From assembly GCA_937901435.1 (NCBI GenBank), contig CALGTJ010000578.1:1-5923 (forward strand): a stretch of DNA of 5,923 nucleotides. Reading direction: 5' to 3'. The DNA is from an uncultured Rhodobacter sp. Lineage in GTDB: Bacteria; Pseudomonadota; Alphaproteobacteria; Rhodobacterales; Rhodobacteraceae. The notes under the pieces are model-generated. The model had not been told where the DNA came from and made no database searches. It saw only the letters and a program-made list of their open reading frames with translations. How positions within the stretch are numbered: position 1 is the first letter of the stretch; each line of letters starts with the position of its first letter. A program made the position numbers and the translations under genes. Positions 1 through 5,456 of this stretch are shown here, piece after piece.

Positions 1-1053
1 AGTCAAATCCCTGTGGGCCCCGGAATGGCCGTAGGGTGCGGTCAATGCCACATTGCGCAAGGACGGTGTGCGAAAGCGGAAGAGGTCAGCAGGATCGCCC
101 GTCACGCGATATCGGCCCTCATCGCGCGCGTGATCTTCAAACCGCGCCGCCTTGCCGGGGCCGAATTGCGGGACGGCCATGGCGTGAAAGTTGTGATCGG
201 TCTGGAACGGCCCCGCATGGCAGGTGCTGCACTTGGCCTCGCCATAAAACAGCGCCATGCCTCTGGCGGCTTGCGCCGACAGATCACCCTGCCCGCGCAG
301 ATAGGCATCAAAAGGCGCGTCGTCGCTGCGCCACTCAAACGCCATGAACGCGGCGATGGCGTTCGAGATATCGGTAAAGCCGATCTCGCGGTCTCCATTG
401 GTCGGATCGGCGATCTCTGGATAGACCTGCGCGAACATCTGGGCATACTCAGGAATATCACGCACCCGCTGGCTGATCAGATCCCACGCGCCGCCCTCGC
501 CCGTGAGGACGCCACGGCGCACGGCCTGGCTGATGTCATTCTCTGAATACTGCCCCGCCATTTCATCGGGGCTGAGCACCGGGAACATGGTCTGGGCCGA
601 CAGAACCCCGCTGAACCCTGCGGTCATCTCTTGCCCCAAGGGCGTGCGGATGCCGCCGGGGCGGGTGGCGTCGGCCTCTATCCGGCCATCGTGGAACAGC
701 ACGGTGAACTCAGACGCGCCAAGGTTCCATAGGGCGGGCGCGTTGCGTGGGATGCGCTGTTCGGGCAGGTTATCCGGGTCTGCGCGGCGGTCGGGACCAA
801 GGCCCACGCCGCCCTCACCCAGCGACAGAGACACCCCGTCAGAGGTGCCAAAGCGCGGATGGTGACAGGTCGCGCAAGAGATATTGCGGTTGCCCGACAG
901 GATCGGATCGTAAAACAGCAACTGGCCCAAGTGCGCCTCGGCCTCGTTCACGGCACGGAAATCCGCGTCCGTCAGGGGAGCAGGCAAATCGGCCAGGGCG
1001 GGCGACGCCACCAGCGCAAGACCTAACACCCCACAGGAAAGCATAGATTTCAT
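1..1053 (-). CDS. Di-heme cytochrome c peroxidase / MauG-like protein, C-terminus cut by window edge
   Basis: The minus frame from the ATG at 1053-1051 is open for 351 codons to base 1 without a stop. It starts with an apparent signal peptide (hydrophobic residues 4-20, cleavage after SPALA at 21), so the protein should be periplasmic. Two c-type heme sites are visible: CATCH at residues 60-64 and CSTCH at 275-279. Other family motifs are LFYDP (46-50), FHDGR (120-124), PVLSPDEM (158-165), FRTPSLRN (327-334) and PYGHSG (340-345). Family members reduce hydrogen peroxide with electrons from small cytochromes, or oxidise a protein substrate as MauG does. By my alignment to Pseudomonas CCP, the pocket residues Gln104, Pro108 and Glu114 match Q154, P158 and E164. 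The distal His71 position is E80 and the inter-heme Trp94 position is H121. A weak AGGGG ribosome site (1064-1068) overlaps the stop of the preceding isomerase gene, so the two are probably co-transcribed. Substrate unknown; the family call is firm. Confidence 0.93.
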   Translation of the reverse strand, partial: MKSMLSCGVLGLALVASPALADLPAPLTDADFRAVNEAEAHLGQLLFYDPILSGNRNISCATCHHPRFGTSDGVSLSLGEGGVGLGPDRRADPDNLPEQRIPRNAPALWNLGASEFTVLFHDGRIEADATRPGGIRTPLGQEMTAGFSGVLSAQTMFPVLSPDEMAGQYSENDISQAVRRGVLTGEGGAWDLISQRVRDIPEYAQMFAQVYPEIADPTNGDREIGFTDISNAIAAFMAFEWRSDDAPFDAYLRGQGDLSAQAARGMALFYGEAKCSTCHAGPFQTDHNFHAMAVPQFGPGKAARFEDHARDEGRYRVTGDPADLFRFRTPSLRNVALTAPYGHSGAHRDLT

Positions 1054-1066
1054 CGACAAAAGGCCC

Positions 1067-1753
1067 CTAAAGCCATTTATCGTAATCCGACACCAGAAGG
1101 TGTTTGGGCGCTTCATCCTCGTCAATCGTGGAAAACCGGCCAATCGGCTCTTGGAACACATTGTCGGTGCGGTCGTCATTGACGTTGGACACCTCGCCGA
1201 TCAGCACACGACCGCCCTCGCCCCAGAACTTATGCCACGTGTCCGGTTCCAGCGTCACGCTTTCGCCGGGGGCCAGTTTCAGCAGGCTTCCCGCAGGCAT
1301 CTTGCGCCAGACCCCGTCACAGCGCACCTCGACCTCGGCCGTCTCATCGACCAACCCGTCAGTGTCGGCCTTGAACAATTCCAACACCAGCGTGGCCCCG
1401 CCCTTGTTGATGATATCCTCGGTCTTAAGGTTGTGGCGGTGCATCGGGCTGATCTGGTTCTCGCCGGAAATCATGATCTTTTCGGCGTAAAGCATTCCAA
1501 GTCCCGCCCGGACGTTGGCCTGATTGCCATTGCGCACAGTGAACAGGAACAGGCCCATTTCGTCAAATTTTCCGAGGCCATAGTCAGTGATATCCCAGCC
1601 CAGCATATGATCACGGATCATCTTGCCACCGTCCTTGACCTGCTTTTTCAGCTTTTTGGGCGACAGATGCGCAAAGGGCGGCAGGATGTAGCCGTGGCTG
1701 GCGATAAAGGCCGCGCTGTCGCGCAGGATCTCGTTGACGGTAGAGCGTTTCAT
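1067..1753 (-). CDS. D-lyxose ketol-isomerase family cupin enzyme
   Basis: A 228-residue cytoplasmic protein that resembles the D-lyxose isomerases of E. coli O157 and Bacillus (YdaE type). These interconvert D-lyxose and D-xylulose, and some accept mannose/fructose. It has the same MKRS start, LGWD (51-54), YAEKIM (89-94), PMHRH (103-107), EDIINKGG (112-119), SVTLEPDTWHKFW (165-177) and GEVSNVNDD (186-194). The expected cupin metal ligands are H105, H107, E112 and H174, all present. The start at 1753 fits homologues and has GGAAAG (1761-1766) seven bases upstream. The frame could be extended only to a TTG at 1804, adding 17 residues that homologues lack. The stop TAG (1069-1067) lies 13 bases before the di-heme peroxidase start, so this is the first gene of a probable two-gene operon, divergent from tpiA. 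No sugar transporter or kinase is visible, so the natural substrate is inferred from the family only. Confidence 0.9.
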   Translation of the reverse strand: MKRSTVNEILRDSAAFIASHGYILPPFAHLSPKKLKKQVKDGGKMIRDHMLGWDITDYGLGKFDEMGLFLFTVRNGNQANVRAGLGMLYAEKIMISGENQISPMHRHNLKTEDIINKGGATLVLELFKADTDGLVDETAEVEVRCDGVWRKMPAGSLLKLAPGESVTLEPDTWHKFWGEGGRVLIGEVSNVNDDRTDNVFQEPIGRFSTIDEDEAPKHLLVSDYDKWL

Positions 1754-1815
1754 ATGCGGGCTTTCCGGGGTGGCGTGCTGGCTGATCTGCGCTGTTTGTG
1801 CCAAAGCGGATGCGC

Positions 1816-1825
1816 CCTTGCAAGG
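1816..1825. promoter_or_regulatory. Perfect 10-bp palindrome in the divergent isomerase/tpiA gap (possible operator)
   Basis: CCTTGCAAGG is a perfect palindrome near the middle of the 137-base gap between the isomerase start (1753) and the tpiA start (1891). A related half, GCAAGG, recurs at 1859-1864. Its position would suit a regulator of either gene. A 10-bp palindrome can arise by chance, and I find no convincing sigma-70 promoter in this gap on either strand, so this is only a candidate. Confidence 0.2.
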
Positions 1826-1890
1826 ACTTGCTCTTTTCCTTTGCGCGCTTTGGTCCTAGCAAGGGGGAAACGTGATTTCAGGAGGATCCC

Positions 1891-2646
1891 ATGAGCAAGC
1901 CGACGAAACTGGCCGCCGGAAACTGGAAGATGAACGGGCTGGCCCGCGATCTGGGCGAGATTGACGCCATGGCCGCCGCCCATCCTGCGCCCAACTGCGA
2001 TGTGCTGATCTGCCCGCCGGCCACTTTGGTCACGGCCATGGCCGCACGCGCCACGGGCACAGCAATCAAGGTCGGCGGGCAGGATTGCCACGCCAATGTG
2101 TCAGGCGCCCACACCGGCGACACCTCTGCGACGATGTTGGCCGAGGCGGGGGCCGGGTACGTGATCGTGGGCCATTCGGAACGGCGCACGGACCACGCAG
2201 AAACCGACGCGGATGTGCAGGCCAAGGCGGTTGCCGCTGTGGCGGCGGGGCTGGTTGCGGTGGTCTGCATCGGTGAAACGCTTGACGAGCGCGAGGCCGG
2301 CACCACGCTGGATGTGGTGGGGCGGCAGTTGGCGGGATCGGTGCCCGACGGCAGCACGGCGGCCAGTTTGGTGGTGGCCTATGAACCCGTCTGGGCCATC
2401 GGCACCGGAAAAGTGCCCACACTGGAGCAGATCGCAGAGGTGCATGATTTCATGCGCGCAGAACTGTCCCGGCGGTTTGGGGCCGAGGCCGAAGGGATGC
2501 GTCTGCTTTACGGCGGATCGGTCAAGCCCGGCAATGCGGATGAGATTTTTGCCGTCTCGAACGTGGACGGGGCTTTGGTCGGGGGGGCCTCGCTGAAGGC
2601 GGCGGATTTCAACGGGATCATCGCAGCCTTGGCGCGCGCAGTCTAA
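1891..2646 (+). CDS. tpiA: Triosephosphate isomerase
   Basis: A 251-residue TIM-barrel enzyme that interconverts dihydroxyacetone phosphate and glyceraldehyde 3-phosphate in glycolysis and gluconeogenesis, in the cytoplasm and normally as a dimer. All catalytic residues sit at the classical numbers: N11 and K13 in AGNWKMNG (9-16), H95 in VGHSERR (93-99) and E165 in [12 protein letters not shown] (163-174), where the stretch after E165 is the flexible lid loop. The phosphate-gripping YGGSVKPGN (207-215) and LVGGASL (229-235) are also present. Length is normal for bacteria (about 250). The ATG at 1891 is preceded by a strong AGGAGG (1880-1885) five bases upstream. It appears monocistronic: the isomerase unit diverges upstream and a convergent monooxygenase follows after a hairpin repeat. 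It is not beside gap or pgk here. Confidence 0.98.
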   Translation: MSKPTKLAAGNWKMNGLARDLGEIDAMAAAHPAPNCDVLICPPATLVTAMAARATGTAIKVGGQDCHANVSGAHTGDTSATMLAEAGAGYVIVGHSERRTDHAETDADVQAKAVAAVAAGLVAVVCIGETLDEREAGTTLDVVGRQLAGSVPDGSTAASLVVAYEPVWAIGTGKVPTLEQIAEVHDFMRAELSRRFGAEAEGMRLLYGGSVKPGNADEIFAVSNVDGALVGGASLKAADFNGIIAALARAV

Positions 2647-2673
2647 GCCGCTGCCTTTGATTTGGGGACCAGA

Positions 2674-2733
2674 GGGGGCCCTGCCCCCACTGCCCTGAAG
2701 GGCAGCCCCCCAGAGTATTTTTGCCAAGATGAA
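2674..2733 (+). repeat. Rhodobacterales-type intergenic hairpin repeat after tpiA, possible terminator
   Basis: In the 108-base convergent gap between tpiA and the monooxygenase there are two adjacent hairpins. GGGGGC (2674-2679) pairs with GCCCCC (2683-2688) over a 3-base loop. CTGCCC (2690-2695) pairs with GGGCAG (2700-2705) over TGAA. A C-run (2706-2711) follows and could instead pair with the first G-run as an outer stem. The tail has T5 at 2718-2722 and ends in GCCAAGATGAAA. From memory, GC-hairpin elements with this tail recur after genes in many Rhodobacteraceae. Its place suggests transcript end formation or 3'-end protection, but the T-run lies 12 bases beyond the stem, so it is not a textbook intrinsic terminator. 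Confidence 0.6.
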
Positions 2734-2754
2734 ACCGCAAGACGCACGATATGC

Positions 2755-3873
2755 CTAGGGTCGGGTGACGTCGTGGTCATATAGCCAGCGGAATTTTGAC
2801 AGCGGCGCGTTGGGGACAAGAGTGCTGCCAAGGCGCAGGGCGGTATGGGCCAGCCCCCGGATTACCGGTTGGCGCAAATGGTAATTGCGCGCGTTCGCGT
2901 TGGCGGCTGCGATCACTTTGGTCACGCGGGGCACGCGGCGGTTCTGGTAGGCCTCCAGCGCCTCGGGCTGTGGCAGGCTTGCGAGGCAGTCGGCCAGCAC
3001 CCATGCATCTTCCAGCGCCAGATTTGCGCCCTGTGCGAGGAAGGGCAGCGTCGGGTGGGCGGCATCGCCAAGGATGACATGGCGGCCATCCTGCCAGCGA
3101 CGCGCGATATCATGGCGGAACAGACCCCAAAGGTTGCACTGTTCGACACGGTCCAGCCAGCCGCGCACCTGCGGGGCGAAACCGGCGAAGGCGGCGCGCA
3201 GGTTTTGCGGGTCGTCGTGGTGGGACCAGCCTTCTGCTGCCCAATCCGCGCGTTCCTCGACGGCGACGATATTGCGCAAGCCATCGTGCAGCGGATAGGT
3301 CACAAGATGCTTGCCCGGCCCCATGTAGACACGCGCCTCTGGCGGCGCGGGATCCTCAATCACCGCGCGCCACGCCACTTGACCCGTGAAAAAGGGCTGC
3401 GCCGCGCCGTTCAGCAGTGGGCGGGTCGCCGAGTTCACGCCATCCGCGCCGATGATCAGCGGGGTGTCGAGGGCCTCTGGCGCGATATGTGCATTGAGGC
3501 GGATGTCGACGCCAGAGTCGCGCGCGGCCGTTTCCAGCAGCGCAATCAGGCGGGCGCGATGGAGCATAACGAAGGGATGGCCGCCGCCGGGGGCGCGCGC
3601 AAGATCCATGCGCAAGACGCGCCGCCCCTGCCGGTAGTCGCGCAATTCGACCGCCTGACTTTCCACGCCTGCGCTGCGCAGAGCCTCGCCAAGGCCAAGC
3701 GCGGCCAGAACCGCCGCGCCATTTGGCGAAATTTGCAGACCCGCGCCGACCTCTGTGATCGCGGGGGCCTGTTCATAGACCGTCACCTGCGCGCCGCGCT
3801 GCGCCAAAGCCGTCGCCACGCTGAGCCCGGCGACTCCGGCCCCGGTCACAGAAACAGACAGGCCGATCAGCAT
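2755..3873 (-). CDS. FAD-dependent monooxygenase (class A, salicylate-hydroxylase-like)
   Basis: A 372-residue flavoprotein of the NahG/UbiH-type aromatic hydroxylase family, which uses NAD(P)H and oxygen to hydroxylate a substrate. The N-terminal Rossmann fold has GAGVAG (11-16) with acidic E34 at the end of the second strand (VYEQ, 32-35), followed by GAGLQISPNG (43-52) as in salicylate hydroxylases. LHRARLIALL (104-113) carries the conserved HR. The DG motif is IIGADGVNS (140-148). The GD motif for the FAD phosphates is VILGDAAHPT (266-275), then FLAQGANLALEDA (278-290). No membrane segment is evident. The ATG at 3873 has AAGGAA (3885-3880) six bases upstream, and the FAD motif lies at the usual distance from it. 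Length is typical. A strong terminator lies only 37 bases upstream, so it probably has its own promoter, or depends on readthrough from the dksA-like gene. Substrate cannot be told from sequence; no aromatic degradation genes are nearby. Confidence 0.92.
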   Translation of the reverse strand: MLIGLSVSVTGAGVAGLSVATALAQRGAQVTVYEQAPAITEVGAGLQISPNGAAVLAALGLGEALRSAGVESQAVELRDYRQGRRVLRMDLARAPGGGHPFVMLHRARLIALLETAARDSGVDIRLNAHIAPEALDTPLIIGADGVNSATRPLLNGAAQPFFTGQVAWRAVIEDPAPPEARVYMGPGKHLVTYPLHDGLRNIVAVEERADWAAEGWSHHDDPQNLRAAFAGFAPQVRGWLDRVEQCNLWGLFRHDIARRWQDGRHVILGDAAHPTLPFLAQGANLALEDAWVLADCLASLPQPEALEAYQNRRVPRVTKVIAAANANARNYHLRQPVIRGLAHTALRLGSTLVPNAPLSKFRWLYDHDVTRP

Positions 3874-3910
3874 GGAAGTTTCCTTTGGGTTGAAACGCGG
3901 TGAGGCAAAA

Positions 3911-3952
3911 ATGAAAAAGCACCGGGGCGCGCGCGCACCGGTGCTTTTTCAT
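3911..3952 (-). terminator. Intrinsic terminator of the dksA-like gene
   Basis: A perfect 15-base inverted repeat has arms 3911-3925 and 3938-3952 (GCACCGG/CCGGTGC core flanked by A5 and T5) with a 12-base GC-alternating loop. Read on the minus strand it begins 20 bases after the dksA-like stop. It ends in TTTTTCATTTTTG, a good U-tract. The A and T runs on both sides mean it could also stop plus-strand transcription. Confidence 0.88.
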
Positions 3953-3972
3953 GGTCCAGACAGGGCAACGGA

Positions 3973-4395
3973 TCAATCGTCGCGATGGACTTTTTCGCGC
4001 CGTTCGTGACGCTCTTGCGCCTCAAGGCTCATGGTCGCAATCGGGCGGGCATCCAGACGCTTGAGCGAAATCGGCTCTCCGGTCACTTCGCAATAGCCAT
4101 ATTCACCCTCGTCGATCCGGCGCAGCGCGGCGTCGATCTTTGACACCAGCTTGCGCTGGCGATCGCGTGTGCGCAATTCCAACGCCCGGTCCGTCTCTTC
4201 GCTGGCGCGATCTGCGATGTCGGGCACCGCGCGTGCGCTGTCCTGCAAGGCATCGACCGTGTTTTTGCTGTCCCCCATCAGATCGGCTTTCCATGCGTGC
4301 AACTTGCGACGGAAATACTCGACCTGACGGTCATTCATAAACGGCTCGTCTTCGGCGGGCCGATAGTCATCAGATAGGAACGTCTCAACCTTCAT
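3973..4395 (-). CDS. dksA: DksA-family RNA polymerase-binding transcription factor, single-cysteine type
   Basis: A 140-residue homologue of DksA, which enters the RNA polymerase secondary channel and, with ppGpp, tunes rRNA and amino-acid promoters. After YRPAEDEPFMNDRQ (11-24) a helical coiled-coil region spans roughly residues 22-98. Its tip holds the DxxDxA motif as D59, D62, A64 (PDIADRA), equivalent to E. coli D71, D74, A76. The globular end has YGYCEVTGEPI (99-109) and LDARPIAT (114-121). Only C102 of the four zinc cysteines remains; T105, S123 and A126 take the other positions. I recall this as usual in Rhodobacter-type DksA proteins. I chose the ATG at 4395 (AGGGG at 4407-4403, seven bases away) because homologues begin with MK-E-FL. 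An in-frame ATG at 4446 with a better GGAGG would add 17 residues, but that stretch uses codons unusual for this genome (AGG, GGA, GTA, TCT). It is transcribed away from the ATPase gene. Confidence 0.92.
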   Translation of the reverse strand: MKVETFLSDDYRPAEDEPFMNDRQVEYFRRKLHAWKADLMGDSKNTVDALQDSARAVPDIADRASEETDRALELRTRDRQRKLVSKIDAALRRIDEGEYGYCEVTGEPISLKRLDARPIATMSLEAQERHERREKVHRDD

Positions 4396-4469
4396 GCTGG
4401 ATCCCCTTTGTTCGCCAGACAGGTCAGAATGGTCATTTACCGACATCCGGCTCCCTCCACACTGGCGTG

Positions 4470-4498
4470 CATCTAGCGCAAGACAAAAGGCTTGTCAC
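4470..4498 (-). promoter_or_regulatory. Candidate sigma-70-type promoter for the dksA-like gene
   Basis: On the minus strand, GTGACA (4498-4493) matches five of six bases of TTGACA. Exactly 17 bases on is TAGATG (4475-4470), matching three of six of TATAAT. The predicted start near 4463 lies just upstream of the GGAGG at 4458-4454. The spacing is ideal but the -10 box is weak, so this is a candidate only. Confidence 0.4.
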
Positions 4499-4571
4499 GT
4501 CCGAAAGCGCCCGCTTGCAGGTTTGTGTGCAGATCGGTAATGAGACGTGAACAATTTGTGCTAAGGGCCGT

Positions 4572-4577
4572 GATAAT
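4572..4577 (+). promoter_or_regulatory. GATAAT box immediately before the ATPase start codon
   Basis: GATAAT matches five of six bases of the -10 consensus and has TGAACA (4548-4553, four of six) 18 bases upstream. It lies only three bases before the ATG at 4581, so a transcript from it would be leaderless or would start slightly inside the gene. No ribosome site at normal spacing is seen; the nearest is AAGGG (4563-4567), 13 bases from the ATG. A second promoter farther upstream is equally possible. Confidence 0.2.
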
Positions 4578-4580
4578 CTC

Positions 4581-5420
4581 ATGAAATTTACCGGAACCAA
4601 GGCCTATGTGGCCACACAAGACCTGACCGTCGCAGTGAATGCGGCCGTGACACTGGAACGCCCGCTGCTGGTCAAGGGCGAGCCGGGGACAGGCAAGACA
4701 GAGCTTGCGCGACAGGTCGCGGATGCGCTGGATCTGCCGATGATCGAGTGGCACGTCAAGTCGACCACCAAGGCGCAGCAGGGCCTCTATGAATACGACG
4801 CCGTCAGCCGTTTGCGCGACAGCCAGCTGGGCGAGGCGCGGGTGCATGACGTGAGCAATTACATCAAACAGGGCAAGCTGTGGCAGGCTTTCACGGCGCC
4901 CGGCAAATGCGTTTTGCTGATCGACGAGGTGGACAAGGCCGATATCGAGTTTCCAAACGACCTGTTGCAGGAACTGGACCGGATGGAGTTTCACGTCTAC
5001 GAAACGGGCGAGACGATCCGCGCCGTGAACCGCCCCATTGTCATCATCACCTCGAACAACGAAAAGGAACTGCCCGACGCCTTTCTGCGCCGCTGTTTCT
5101 TTCACTACATCCGATTCCCCGACATGGACACCATGCGCCAGATTGTCGAGGTCCATCACCCCGGCATCAAAGAGGCGCTGCTGACCACCGCGCTGACCCA
5201 GTTTTACGAGTTGCGCGACACGCAGGGACTGAAGAAAAAGCCATCGACGTCAGAGGTACTGGACTGGCTCAAGCTGCTGCTGGCCGAAGACCTCACCGCT
5301 GAGGATCTCAAACGCGACGGCAAGGATGCGCTGCCCAAGCTGCACGGCGCGCTGCTCAAGAACGAGCAGGACGTGCATCTGTTCGAACGCCTCGCCTTTA
5401 TGGCGCGCGGCGGGCGCTAG
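4581..5420 (+). CDS. MoxR-family AAA+ ATPase
   Basis: A 279-residue cytoplasmic AAA+ ATPase. Walker A is GEPGTGKT (33-40), Walker B is VLLIDEVDK (111-119) with D115 and E116, sensor 1 is ITSNNEKELP (156-165), the probable arginine finger is R170/R171 in DAFLRRCFF, and a C-terminal lid contains PSTSEVLDW (221-229). MoxR proteins act as chaperones that mature or insert cofactors into enzyme complexes, usually with a VWA-domain protein; the closest types I recall are CoxD-like ATPases encoded beside CoxE-like VWA genes. The MKFTGT start at 4581 agrees with the homologues I remember and places Walker A at the usual distance, though the ribosome site is poor. It diverges from the dksA-like gene and is followed, 36 bases on, by a convergent gene, so its VWA partner is not next door on this side. 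The target complex is unknown. Confidence 0.93.
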   Translation: MKFTGTKAYVATQDLTVAVNAAVTLERPLLVKGEPGTGKTELARQVADALDLPMIEWHVKSTTKAQQGLYEYDAVSRLRDSQLGEARVHDVSNYIKQGKLWQAFTAPGKCVLLIDEVDKADIEFPNDLLQELDRMEFHVYETGETIRAVNRPIVIITSNNEKELPDAFLRRCFFHYIRFPDMDTMRQIVEVHHPGIKEALLTTALTQFYELRDTQGLKKKPSTSEVLDWLKLLLAEDLTAEDLKRDGKDALPKLHGALLKNEQDVHLFERLAFMARGGR

Positions 5421-5425
5421 GCCCC

Positions 5426-5450
5426 GCCGTATCAGGCCGTATCAGGCCGT
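5426..5450 (+). repeat. Short tandem repeat, 2.5 copies of a 10-bp unit
   Basis: GCCGTATCAG occurs at 5426-5435 and 5436-5445, followed by a half copy GCCGT at 5446-5450. It fills most of the 36-base convergent gap between the ATPase and the phosphoesterase-like gene. It is probably replication slippage; no hairpin with a T-run is seen here. Confidence 0.75.
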
Positions 5451-5456
5451 TGACGA

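Noticed and set aside
13..546. Plus-strand open frame of 177 codons in the left part
   Set aside because: It lies antisense to the di-heme peroxidase, which has a signal peptide, two CxxCH sites and many family motifs in the other strand. The plus frame shows no recognisable domain.
1754..1804. 17-residue N-terminal extension of the isomerase from a TTG
   Set aside because: The E. coli homologue starts at the MKRS-type Met, and the ATG at 1753 has a well-placed purine-rich site.
1100..1894. Plus-strand frame of 264 codons opposite the isomerase, ending at tpiA
   Set aside because: It is the mirror of the strongly conserved isomerase frame, as is common in high-GC DNA. It has no motif, and its end overlaps the tpiA start and ribosome site.
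2101..2727. Minus-strand frame of 208 codons opposite tpiA
   Set aside because: Antisense shadow of a fully canonical tpiA; its start also runs through the hairpin repeat.
2729..2758. Nine-codon frame starting at the ATG in the repeat tail
   Set aside because: No ribosome site, and the ATG belongs to the repeated tail; nothing supports translation.
2845..3903. Plus-strand frame of 352 codons opposite the monooxygenase
   Set aside because: Long, but exactly mirrors the FAD enzyme, with irregular composition and no domain signature.
4473..5159. Minus-strand frame of 228 codons opposite the MoxR ATPase
   Set aside because: Antisense to Walker A, Walker B and sensor 1 coding sequence, with no motif of its own.
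5421..5456. Terminator between the ATPase and the phosphoesterase-like gene
   Set aside because: The gap holds a direct tandem repeat, not an inverted repeat, and has no T-run.
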